This document shows, piece by piece, positions 1 through 5,445 of a stretch of DNA of 5,654 nt. The stretch's first letter is position 1; the number at the start of each line of letters is the position of its first letter. The stretch comes from Burkholderiales bacterium (GTDB taxonomy: Bacteria; Pseudomonadota; Gammaproteobacteria; Burkholderiales; SG8-39): NCBI GenBank assembly GCA_020846575.1, contig JADLDQ010000131.1:1-5654 (forward strand), in the 5' to 3' direction. Below the pieces are notes generated by a model. The model was not told where the DNA came from, did no database searches, and saw nothing but the letters and a program-made list of their open reading frames with translations. The position numbers and the translations under genes were made by a program.

Positions 1-266
1 GAAAGGCTGGAGATCGCCCCGGCGGCGATCTGCACGTCGTAGATGTGCTCGATGCCGAGATTGGCATTGCCGATCCCGAATTCCAGTGTATCCCCGTCCA
101 CGAATTGAACCCACTCGGCCGGCGCGCCGTCCACCGTGAGGTCGGACGGGTCGACGCTGGTGAGCAGTACCTGCTCCGACAGCTCGACCGTATAGCTGTC
201 AGGGTAGACGGGCAGCGGCACGCCGTCCCCGGGGTCGCTTTGCGTCACGCGGAACACCGCCGGAGC
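1..266 (-). other. SbsA-type Ig-like (Big_5) domain, copy 2, cut by the window edge (residues 1626-1713)
   Basis: Motifs are PVYPDSYTVELSEQV (1644-1658), SDLTVDGAPA (1666-1675), FVDGDTLEFGI (1680-1690) and IYDVQIAAGAISSL (1700-1713). They align with 662-727 of copy 1 at an offset of about 984 residues. The last strand and everything after it are missing, because the window ends two bases into the next codon. Whether a second Ig-like module follows, as it does after copy 1, cannot be seen. Confidence 0.7.
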
Positions 267-3200
267 ACCCGTGGTTCCGGTCACGCTCAGCACATAGTCG
301 CCGGGCAGATCGCCGGCGCTCGAGACCACCACCTGGTAGCTGCCGCTCTTCCCCGCGGTAAACGCGAACAGGGCGTTGCGCCCGTCGGGTGCGCTGTCCT
401 CGTCCGAACCCACCGGCAGGCCGTCCGGATCGAAGACCTCGATCGAGAGGTCGGGCGCGGAGTCCGGTGCGTAAGCGCCGTCACCGGGGGTGGCGGTGGC
501 GACCGTCACCACGTCCCCGGCCGCGACCTGGACGGTGTAACGGTCGGGGCCGAGATCGGCCGCCCAGAGCAGCGCCTGTTCCAGCAGCCGGTCGCCGTCG
601 CCTTCGCGAACGTAATAGTCGCCGCCCATGTAGGAGGGCGCGAGATACACGCTGCGGCCGCTGCCCGGCTCACCCGCCACCACGGCGGGGTAGCCGTAGA
701 CGGTCGCCAGCGACTGGGCGCCGGGATCCAGCGGTGCGACGTGGGACTGATAGGTGCTGAAATCGGCCACCCCGGCGGTGATCGGGTGGTCTATGCCTTC
801 GTCGATGTCCACCGTCTGGTAGTAGACATCGTTCGGGGATCCGGTGGGGTCGACGGGAATGATCGCGTCGATGTCAAGAAGCGGTGTGCCGTCGTTCGAC
901 CCGGCGGCGTAGACGAGCCGTCCCGTACCCACGATGCCGCCGCCTGACTCCACCCATTCGCGCAGCGCCGGCGCGATGGGCTCGAGCGCCCAGCGGGAAC
1001 CCGGGTCGCCGATCAGCACCACGTCGAACTGTTCGAGGTCCTCGAGCGAGTCGATCTCCCAGTAGGAAACCAGCCGGGCGTCGAAGTCGGCCCAGGTGTC
1101 GTCGTTCAACTGCTGGGCCGCGTCCCAGGCGTAACCCGAGCCGTCCTCCAGCACCGCCACTCGCACCACAGTGCCGGCGTCCGCGAACACGCGGTTTGTC
1201 TGTGCGATGTCCTGGGACTGCCCGGCGAAGTCGTTGCGCTCGCGCTCGAAGGCCGCGCCGCGCGTCAGCACCAGCTGGTAGTCACCCGGTGCCTCGCCGG
1301 CGTTCCAGGGCTCCGCGAACACGCGCACGTAGTGCGTGCCGTCCATGGTGGCGACGAAGTCGCGGATGGCCTGGTCGGTGTTGACCGCGTCAGGGCTGCC
1401 GAGCGCCACCCGGATCCAGTTCGGGTCGTAGAGTTCGATGCGCAGGTTCTGGGCGAACTCCGGGTTGTCATGGCACACCACTGCCGAGAAAGTCTCGCCG
1501 GTGAGCGCGTCGAAGCGGTACCAGTCCTGCTGCTGGGTGCTGAGGTTGACGTCGTCGAAGAAGCGCGCGGCGAGCGGGTCGCTGCCGTCGGTGACCTGGC
1601 GCAAACGCACGTAGATGGTCCCGCCGTCCGGGTCGATGCCGGCTTCCGCCGCGGCCCGGTTGAGACTGACGCCGTAGTAGTACCAGTTGCCGCCGGTGCT
1701 GTCGCCATCGAAGACCGGGATCCAGTTGCTGCCGTCGGCGCTGATCGCCACCAGGCCGGGCTGGGCGCCGTCGCTCGCCTGGGTGCCGAAGGTGAGGTAC
1801 AGGTCGTCGATCGCGGGGTCCCCGAGGTAGTAGCTCCAGAACGCCTCGTTCACCGCCGGGCCGCCGCCGGCGTCGGCGCGCATCGCCAGGCCGTCGGTGC
1901 CGCCGTCCCCGGCTCCCTCTTCCCAGCCGGAGAATGCGCCCGGGTTGTCGCTGGTAGTACTCCAGTCCCCGGGAAGACCGCCCTCGAAATCGGCGTAGGC
2001 GCTCAAGTCGGGAGGCAGTCGGCCGCTGACGGCAGCGCGCGATACGTCTCCGACCGGTGCAAAGGCGGCATCCAGCGGCTGCGCCGCCCATTGGCCATCG
2101 TTGTCGCCCAAGCTCGAGGTTTCCTCCTCGAAGGCCGAATTCAGGCGCAGCTCGACCCCGTACACGCCGGCCCCGTCGAGGCTGGTGATCTGGACCCGGT
2201 ACTCGCCCTCGAGCGATACCGGGGCGCTGTTCAGCACCGCCTGCATGCCTGCCAGCGGCGCCTCGGCGCCGCCGATCCAGTTCCAGGTGGGATCGTAGAC
2301 GTCGATCCGGCCCCTGAACGAGCCCGCGCCGGACAGGCCGCCCGCGCTCGCGGCGAAACCGGCGCCACCCTCGCCGCCGTCCGCGCTGGTGAAACCCGGC
2401 AGCAGGCGCACGCTGAGCGTCTGGAGCGCGCCGGCAGCCGCATCGAGCATCACCGTGAACTCGTCCGTGTCCCCGGTCTCGTGCAGGGCGCCGGTGACCG
2501 GTTCTGCCAGCGAGTAGATGGTCGAGCCGGCCGGCGGCACGGGCTCAAAGGGCGTCGCCGTCAGGTCGGTGGCGCCGGCATCGATGCTGAACGCGACGGT
2601 CTGCTGGTCACCCGCCAGGGGATTGCCGAGCAGGTCGCGGAAGGCGTAGTCCCCGCCGAACAGCGTCAGCTCGTAGTTGCCCTCGGGCAGGTCCCAGTAC
2701 TCGAACGTGGCGGTGTGCGCTTCACTGTCGTAGTAGAAACTGTTCGCGTAGTAGTTCTGATCCCGGAGCGGATCGTAGAGAGTGAAATCGCCGTAATCGA
2801 GGTAACCCGTCGCGAACGCTTCGCTCAGCTCGATGGTGAAGGAGTAGTAATCCGAGAGGCCGATGACGTCGCCGTCGAGCAGGGTGCCGCCCACGATGCT
2901 CGGGCCCGTGGTATCGACCGAGAAACTCTGCGCGTACGCCTGGCTGCTCGCACCGCCGACATCGGCCAGCGCACCTGCCGCCAGGGCGATGTCGTACGCG
3001 CCGTCGCCGCTCGCCAGCCCCGCGATGTCGAAGCGCAGGGTGCGCCCGTCGACCCACTCGAGCGCGTTCGCGGGCACGCCGTTCACCGTCAGGTCCCCGG
3101 CCTGGGCGCTCGAGTACGCGAGGTTGGACGAAAAACTCAGCGTGACGCTGTCCGGGGCCAGCGTGAGCGCCGCACCGTCGTCGATGGAACTGCCCTCCAC

Positions 3201-5141
3201 CACCAGGGCAGCCGGCAGGCTGCCGGTCGCGTTCGACACCTCGAGCGTGTAGTCGCCGCTGCCCGAGCCGCGCAGCACGGATACCCGGTAGGTTCCGCCG
3301 GCGCTCGCAGGCACGAGGTAGTCGATGCGAGCGTTGCGGCCGTCGGCCGCGCCGTTGTCGTTGCTCGCGACCAGGGCACCCGCGGGGTCGTACAGTTCCA
3401 GGCGGACATCGAGGTCGTTGGCCGGCTGGCCCGGTCCGTCACCCGGCGTCGCGGTCTCGATGACGAGCGCGTCTGCCTCCGCCGCTGCGACGCGGTAGTT
3501 GTCCCTGAGCTCCGTGCCTCCGAAAGACACCCAGGCGAGCGCCTGCTCCAGCAGCCGATCGGCCATCGGGGTATTCCAGCCGGAGTCGGAGTACACCGGA
3601 CCGAGAAATACCGAGCGGCCCGCGCCGGCGTCGCCCGCCACGATCGTGGGGTAGCCCAAGGTGTTTCCCAGCACCTCGGCGCCGGGATCCGCGCCGCCAT
3701 AGCTCCATTCGACATAGGCGTAATAAGCGTTGCCGCTGAAGCTCGTCACTCCCTGGGTGACCGGGTGGCTGCTGTCGGTCACCGTGACCGTGGGATAGTA
3801 GTAGGAATAGCTGGAAGAGGCGTTCAGGTTGATGGGTATCACCGCATCGATGTCGGGAACCCACGAGCCCCAGTTCGGGCCCGCGTAGTGCGCCAGCCAT
3901 CCCGTCCCGACCACGCCGTGTCCCGCCTCGACCCACTGGCGCAGCGCGCCCGCCACCTGGCTGTAATCGGCGGTGGAAGTCGAGCCGCCGATCACGACCG
4001 CGTCGTAGCCCTCGAGTTCGCCAAGGGTATCGATATCGGAAGCCGACACCGTCGTGGCAGCGAAATCGAAGAAGCTGTCGTCGTTCAATTGCCCGGTCGT
4101 GTTTCCACCGCCCAGCACGGCGACCCTGATCTCGGCGCTGCTCTTGCGGCCGAGACTGCCCAGGGCCGATTCCAGGGGGCTGAGCGCCTGAGCGGCACCC
4201 GGCTGGTCGTCGGGCTCGCGGTCCATCGCGGCCTGGCGCAGCGCGAGCAGCGTGTAGTCCTCGCCGCCAGCGCCGTTCACCCGCAGGTAATAGGCGCCGG
4301 TATCCGGCGCCACGAAACCGGTGATCGACTGGTCGAAATTCGGCGCCTGCCGGTCGCCCAGGGTGATGAGGTTCCCCGCCGCGTCGAGCAGTTGGAGCTG
4401 GAGCTCGCCGCCCGCGCCGCTTTCGCGGGCGCCGAGTCCGAAGCTCGCGCTCTCCCCTGCGAGCAGGTCGAGTTTGAAAAAGTCGTCACTGCCGGCCTGT
4501 GCCGTCCCGACCGCCGCGTAGCGCAGCCCTCCGCCGGGCAGCAGCAGCTCCGACGGGGCGAGATCCTGCGCGGACGCGCGCTCGTCGTTGGCGGGCATGC
4601 CGCTGAAGGACTCCGCCTCGCCCGTGGCGTTGAGGAAGTACTGCGCCTGGAAGGCGCCACCATCGCCCGCCCCGTTCAGGTTGCGCAATTCGACGGTGTA
4701 ATCGCCGGCCGCACCGGCCAGCACGGAATCCAGCAGCACCGACTCCCCGGGCGCGCCGGCCGAGGCCTCGCCGAGCGGCGCCCCGCCGCCCGGGCCATAG
4801 AGGCGGATGTTCCCCTGCACGTCGGGATCGCCGGTGCTGAAGGCCACCGAAACCTTCTGGCCCGCATCCAGCGGCAGGACCTGCGACACCACCGAGCCGG
4901 GCGTCGCGAACGCGTCAGACTGGTTCGCCTGGTGGACCATCGTTCCGGCCGGCGCGGACGGCATGAAATCCGCCGACATCAACAGGCGCGGTTCGAGGCT
5001 CTCGAACTGGATCTTGCGCCGCGCGCGCAGCGAGCGCGCCGCCGCCCACTGCTCGGCGCGTCCGAATATGCGCGCGATCGCTTTTTCCACGATCGAGGGC
5101 TTGATCTTGCTGGCGGCCAGGCTCTTCGGCATTGCGAACAT
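1..5141 (-). CDS. Giant LEPR-XLL modular secreted protein with duplicated ThuA-like domains (C-terminus outside window)
   Basis: The frame is open from the ATG at 5139-5141 to the left edge: 1713 codons without a stop, so the gene is 3'-truncated by the window. The start is chosen because AGGGGGT lies 6 nt upstream; the in-frame GTG at 5190-5192 has no such site and an in-frame stop lies at 5229-5231. Order by residue: basic leader and LEPR-XLL box (1-60), PPC-like (73-172), PPC (205-301), ThuA-like (336-541), short PPC (546-638), two Ig-like (641-744, 746-857), PPC-like (873-1001), jelly-roll (1046-1201), PPC (1203-1293), ThuA-like (1325-1529), short PPC (1534-1621), Ig-like (1626 on). After residue 60 there are only four lysines (K96, K223, K333, K1598) and one cysteine (C1223), with many Asp and Glu, as is usual for large exported repeat proteins. 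No membrane segment or RTX nonapeptide is seen. A surface adhesion or carbohydrate-binding role is inferred, not shown. Confidence 0.93.
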   Translation of the reverse strand, partial: MFAMPKSLAASKIKPSIVEKAIARIFGRAEQWAAARSLRARRKIQFESLEPRLLMSADFMPSAPAGTMVHQANQSDAFATPGSVVSQVLPLDAGQKVSVAFSTGDPDVQGNIRLYGPGGGAPLGEASAGAPGESVLLDSVLAGAAGDYTVELRNLNGAGDGGAFQAQYFLNATGEAESFSGMPANDERASAQDLAPSELLLPGGGLRYAAVGTAQAGSDDFFKLDLLAGESASFGLGARESGAGGELQLQLLDAAGNLITLGDRQAPNFDQSITGFVAPDTGAYYLRVNGAGGEDYTLLALRQAAMDREPDDQPGAAQALSPLESALGSLGRKSSAEIRVAVLGGGNTTGQLNDDSFFDFAATTVSASDIDTLGELEGYDAVVIGGSTSTADYSQVAGALRQWVEAGHGVVGTGWLAHYAGPNWGSWVPDIDAVIPINLNASSSYSYYYPTVTVTDSSHPVTQGVTSFSGNAYYAYVEWSYGGADPGAEVLGNTLGYPTIVAGDAGAGRSVFLGPVYSDSGWNTPMADRLLEQALAWVSFGGTELRDNYRVAAAEADALVIETATPGDGPGQPANDLDVRLELYDPAGALVASNDNGAADGRNARIDYLVPASAGGTYRVSVLRGSGSGDYTLEVSNATGSLPAALVVEGSSIDDGAALTLAPDSVTLSFSSNLAYSSAQAGDLTVNGVPANALEWVDGRTLRFDIAGLASGDGAYDIALAAGALADVGGASSQAYAQSFSVDTTGPSIVGGTLLDGDVIGLSDYYSFTIELSEAFATGYLDYGDFTLYDPLRDQNYYANSFYYDSEAHTATFEYWDLPEGNYELTLFGGDYAFRDLLGNPLAGDQQTVAFSIDAGATDLTATPFEPVPPAGSTIYSLAEPVTGALHETGDTDEFTVMLDAAAGALQTLSVRLLPGFTSADGGEGGAGFAASAGGLSGAGSFRGRIDVYDPTWNWIGGAEAPLAGMQAVLNSAPVSLEGEYRVQITSLDGAGVYGVELRLNSAFEEETSSLGDNDGQWAAQPLDAAFAPVGDVSRAAVSGRLPPDLSAYADFEGGLPGDWSTTSDNPGAFSGWEEGAGDGGTDGLAMRADAGGGPAVNEAFWSYYLGDPAIDDLYLTFGTQASDGAQPGLVAISADGSNWIPVFDGDSTGGNWYYYGVSLNRAAAEAGIDPDGGTIYVRLRQVTDGSDPLAARFFDDVNLSTQQQDWYRFDALTGETFSAVVCHDNPEFAQNLRIELYDPNWIRVALGSPDAVNTDQAIRDFVATMDGTHYVRVFAEPWNAGEAPGDYQLVLTRGAAFERERNDFAGQSQDIAQTNRVFADAGTVVRVAVLEDGSGYAWDAAQQLNDDTWADFDARLVSYWEIDSLEDLEQFDVVLIGDPGSRWALEPIAPALREWVESGGGIVGTGRLVYAAGSNDGTPLLDIDAIIPVDPTGSPNDVYYQTVDIDEGIDHPITAGVADFSTYQSHVAPLDPGAQSLATVYGYPAVVAGEPGSGRSVYLAPSYMGGDYYVREGDGDRLLEQALLWAADLGPDRYTVQVAAGDVVTVATATPGDGAYAPDSAPDLSIEVFDPDGLPVGSDEDSAPDGRNALFAFTAGKSGSYQVVVSSAGDLPGDYVLSVTGTTGAPAVFRVTQSDPGDGVPLPVYPDSYTVELSEQVLLTSVDPSDLTVDGAPAEWVQFVDGDTLEFGIGNANLGIEHIYDVQIAAGAISSL
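279..542 (-). other. Short PPC domain after ThuA-like copy 2 (residues 1534-1621)
   Basis: Motifs are RYTVQVAAGDVVTVAT (1534-1549), TPGDG (1551-1555), DLSIEVFDPDG (1564-1574), DEDSAPDGRNALF (1580-1592), SGSYQVVVSS (1599-1608) and GDYVLSVTG (1614-1622). The spacing D1580, D1582, D1586 followed by G-R-N resembles a calcium-binding loop. The same DGRNA motif stands at 600-604 in copy 1, indicating selection on this loop. Joins ThuA-like copy 2 to the next Ig-like module with a linker of only a few residues. Confidence 0.75.
555..1169 (-). other. ThuA/class I glutamine amidotransferase-like domain, copy 2 (residues 1325-1529)
   Basis: Motifs match copy 1 in order: VVRVAVLEDG (1325-1334), LNDD (1345-1348), IDSL (1363-1366), FDVVLIGD (1372-1379), ALREWVESGGGIVGTG (1392-1407), DIDAIIP (1423-1429), HPITAGV (1452-1458), GYPAVVAG (1483-1490), GRSVYLAP (1495-1502) and DRLLEQALLWA (1517-1527). 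The strand-1 Gly triplet of copy 1 (GGG) becomes EDG here. As in copy 1, no cysteine is present, so a canonical amidotransferase active site is excluded. The HP-x-T-x-G motif and the late GR-x-V-x-L strand support ThuA-like ancestry over other Rossmann folds. Confidence 0.68.
1263..1535 (-). other. PPC domain before ThuA-like copy 2 (residues 1203-1293)
   Basis: Motifs are QDWYRFDALTGETFSAVV (1205-1222), LRIELYDPNW (1233-1242), DFVATMDGTHYVRV (1261-1274) and GDYQLVLT (1286-1293). They align with residues 219-301 of the first unit. The only cysteine of the visible protein, C1223, lies here, next to His1224 and Asp1225. The early strand expected before Q1203 is found instead before the jelly-roll (SRAAVSG, 1034-1040), which is the basis for calling the jelly-roll an insertion. 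Confidence 0.75.
1539..2006 (-). other. Jelly-roll/MAM-like domain inserted between PPC strands (residues 1046-1201)
   Basis: Motifs are YADFEGGLPGDW (1049-1060), FSGW (1070-1073), LAMRADAG (1085-1092), NEAFWSYYLGD (1098-1108), DDLYLTFGTQ (1112-1121), LVAISADGSNWIPVF (1130-1144), NWYYYGVSLN (1152-1161), TIYVRLRQ (1175-1182) and ARFFDDVNLS (1192-1201). The FE-x-G-x-x-P-x-x-W opening, S-x-D-G-x-x-W in the middle and F-D-D-V-x-L end are typical of concanavalin-like jelly rolls of the MAM or immune-inhibitor-A type. These often bind glycans or calcium. Copy 1 of the duplication has no equivalent at this point. Exact family is uncertain. Confidence 0.65.
2139..2525 (-). other. PPC-like domain preceding the jelly-roll (residues 873-1001)
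   Basis: Motifs are DEFTVMLDAAAGALQTLSV (893-911), GRIDVYDPTWNWIGG (944-958), APVSLEGEYRVQI (973-985) and VYGVELRLNSAF (993-1004). The pattern matches residues 73-172, including the end FxAQYFLNA/VELRLNSAF followed by an acidic Glu-rich linker and a DND or ANDE step. Residues 915-944 are an inserted Gly-, Ala- and Ser-rich loop. This suggests that the duplicated unit starts with this module in both copies. Confidence 0.6.
2571..2906 (-). other. Second Ig-like domain, tyrosine-rich (residues 746-857)
   Basis: GPSIVGG opens the module (746-752), then YYSFTIELSEAF (765-776), YGDFTLYDP (783-791), LPEGNYELTLFGG (818-830), DLLGNPLAG (836-844) and VAFSIDA (849-855). The Ile-Glu-Leu-Ser strand, the G-x-Y-x-L-x-L strand and the L-G-N-P-L-x-G end fit an SbsA-type Ig-like fold that follows the previous one directly. 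Residues 794-817 are dense in Tyr and other aromatics (about ten of 24), unusual for a plain spacer. No match for this module is visible after copy 2 because the window ends there. Confidence 0.5.
2910..3221 (-). other. SbsA-type Ig-like (Big_5) domain, copy 1 (residues 641-744)
   Basis: Motifs run DDGAALTLAPDSVTLSFSS (654-672), GDLTVNGVPAN (682-692), WVDGRTLRFDI (696-706), GAYDIALAAGALADVGG (714-730) and FSVDTT (740-745). The pattern P-x-S-V-T-L-x-F-S, D-L-T-V-N-G, D-G-x-T-L-x-F and Y-D-I-x-L-A-A-G is typical of bacterial Ig-like domains related to S-layer protein SbsA. Counterpart of residues 1626 onwards. These domains act as rigid spacers in cell-surface proteins. Confidence 0.72.
3228..3506 (-). 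other. Short PPC domain after ThuA-like copy 1 (residues 546-638)
   Basis: Motifs seen are YRVAAAEADALVIET (549-563), TPGDG (565-569), DVRLELYDPAG (578-588), DGRNARIDY (600-608), GGTYRVSVLRG (615-625) and GDYTLEVS (629-636). The order matches residues 1534-1621 closely, including TPGDG and DGRNA. Asp595, Asn596 and Asp600 before Arg602 could form a calcium-type loop, paralleled by D1580, D1582 and D1586 in the second copy. This is inferred from spacing only. Confidence 0.72.
3519..4136 (-). other. ThuA/class I glutamine amidotransferase-like domain, copy 1 (residues 336-541)
   Basis: A Rossmann-like alpha/beta pattern starts with EIRVAVLGGG (337-346), then LNDD (352-355), IDTL (370-373), YDAVVIGGS (379-387), ALRQWVEAGHGVVGTG (399-414), DIDAVIP (430-436), HPVTQGV (459-465), GYPTIVAG (496-503), GRSVFLGP (508-515) and DRLLEQALAWV (528-538). 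The strand-1 Gly turn, the yD-V-V strand, the G-x-G-V-V-G strand and the HP-x-T-x-G motif recall ThuA and DUF4350-like members of the amidotransferase superfamily. The nucleophile-elbow Cys is absent (GTG at 412-414) and this copy has no cysteine at all, so amidotransferase chemistry is unlikely. A sugar-binding or structural role is a guess. Confidence 0.68.
4239..4529 (-). other. PPC domain 2 (residues 205-301)
   Basis: The motif order is AAVGT (209-213), DDFFKLDLLAGES (219-231), ELQLQLLDAAGN (246-257), FVAPDTGAYYLRV (276-288) and EDYTLLAL (294-301). This is a textbook PPC pattern: D-x-[FY] opening strand, L-x-x-G-E, L-x-L-D-x-x-G, then G-x-Y-x-L-R-V. It precedes ThuA-like copy 1 and is the counterpart of residues 1203-1293. 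The linker 302-335 is acidic and then Ala, Leu and Ser rich. PPC domains are non-catalytic modules of secreted proteins. Confidence 0.8.
4626..4925 (-). other. PPC-like beta-sandwich 1 (residues 73-172)
   Basis: The module shows the usual PPC run of motifs: LDAGQKVSVAFST (91-103), GNIRLYGPGG (110-119), then AGDYTVELRN (145-154), followed by GGAFQAQYFLNA. These correspond to the core strands of the fold, with the late G-x-Y-x-V strand typical of pre-peptidase C-terminal domains. It is homologous by motif order to residues 873-1001. Likely a structural or ligand-binding spacer; no catalytic residues are visible. Confidence 0.6.
4962..5141 (-). other. Basic N-terminal leader plus LEPR-XLL box (residues 1-60)
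   Basis: Residues 1-43 carry eleven Lys or Arg (K6, K12, K14, K20, R24, R28, R36, R39, R41, R42, K43) and no uninterrupted hydrophobic core. The stretch therefore does not look like a Sec signal peptide. Residues 45-58 read QFESLEPRLLMSAD, matching the LEPR-XLL box found near the N-terminus of very large bacterial surface or secreted proteins. The box leads directly into the first beta-rich module. Such proteins are often assumed to leave by a type I or related route using C-terminal signals. That end is not in the window, so the export route is inference. Confidence 0.85.
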
Positions 5142-5147
5142 GTTGTT

Positions 5148-5154
5148 ACCCCCT
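5148..5154 (-). promoter_or_regulatory. Ribosome binding site of the giant gene
   Basis: The minus strand reads AGGGGGT, one base off the anti-Shine-Dalgarno complement AGGAGGT, with 6 nt to the ATG at 5139-5141. This spacing favours that ATG over the in-frame Met at residue 4, which would be 15 nt away. The TAG of an unrelated upstream open frame (5153-5155) overlaps it. Confidence 0.8.
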
Positions 5155-5191
5155 ACTGCATGGGTCGGACGGGAACTTCGATGGCGGCGCA

Positions 5192-5214
5192 CGGCAGGCG
5201 CGGGGCGCCTGCCG
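5192..5214. repeat. Tight 10-bp hairpin in the leader
   Basis: The arms CGGCAGGCGC (5192-5201) and GCGCCTGCCG (5205-5214) are exact reverse complements around a 3-nt loop. It would be very stable in RNA. It ends 50 nt before the ATG on the minus strand and has no T-run on either side. It could affect translation initiation or messenger stability, or be a chance product of high GC. Confidence 0.6.
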
Positions 5215-5410
5215 GGCGAACTTGAATCTCATACGGGTCGGACAGGATCGCAGCGGCCTGCCCGGCACTGCGCACCATGCAGATCGCGTCCGCTCCAAAC
5301 CGCTCGATCGGCACACGGCGAGAAGCGGGCCGAGAGCTGCTCCCGTGACCGCAGCGATCGCCGCGGCGGGCAGAGCGCAAACCTGGAAACGGTCGTGACT
5401 GCCGCCTGTT

Positions 5411-5437
5411 GAAGACTGTGAAGACCGTGAAGACTGT
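5411..5437. repeat. Three tandem 9-mers
   Basis: The unit GAAGACTGT occurs three times head to tail at 5411-5419, 5420-5428 (one T to C change) and 5429-5437. It sits 8 bp from the inverted repeat and between the candidate promoter and the gene. Nine bp is not a full helical turn, so co-planar protein binding is not obvious. Repeat slippage is an alternative. Confidence 0.7.
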
Positions 5438-5445
5438 CGTGTCCT

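Larger units (their letters stand above)
1..2036 (-). repeat. Internal protein duplication, unit B with jelly-roll insertion, open at the window edge (residues 1036-1713)
   Basis: This is the partner of unit A, with the same domain order but longer by about 160 residues because of the jelly-roll between residues 1041 and 1202. Two copies are visible; since the frame runs off the left edge immediately after the matching Ig-like strand, more units may follow outside the window. Confidence 0.78.
2910..4517 (-). repeat. Internal protein duplication, unit A (residues 209-744)
   Basis: Residues 209-744 hold PPC, ThuA-like, short PPC and Ig-like in that order, matched by residues 1036-1713 in unit B. 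Identity is high in short blocks: LNDD, DIDA-x-IP, HP-x-T-x-GV, GYP-x-x-VAG, DRLLEQAL-x-W, TPGDG and DGRNA. Offsets between matched blocks drift only from 984 to 993 residues across the ThuA-to-Ig core. At DNA level the copies are clearly diverged, so this is an old duplication rather than a recent one. Confidence 0.8.

Noticed and set aside
45..947. Plus-strand open frame of 300 codons
   Set aside because: It is in the same mirror register as the 1332-5225 frame, lies antisense to ThuA-like copy 2 and its neighbours, and shows no domain.
1265..3936. Several minus-strand frames of 110-207 codons in other registers, and plus-strand frames with Arg/Pro-rich products
   Set aside because: All overlap the verified minus-strand gene in the wrong register. 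They have low-complexity Arg, Ser and Pro-rich translations typical of GC-rich shadows.
1..5141. RTX calcium-binding nonapeptides or a type I secretion signal
   Set aside because: No GGxGxDxxx series was found in the 1713 residues. Any such signal would be at the C-terminus, outside the window.
5190..5192. Upstream in-frame GTG as the start of the giant gene
   Set aside because: It has no Shine-Dalgarno-like sequence upstream, lies within the tight hairpin boundary, and would put the strong AGGGGGT site inside the coding region.
1332..5225. Plus-strand open frame of 1297 codons, the longest closed frame in the window
   Set aside because: It uses exactly the reverse-complement triplets of the minus-strand gene. 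Its translation is a Val/Arg/His-rich string with no recognisable domain, while the minus frame shows PPC, Ig-like, jelly-roll and LEPR-XLL motifs and a good ribosome binding site.
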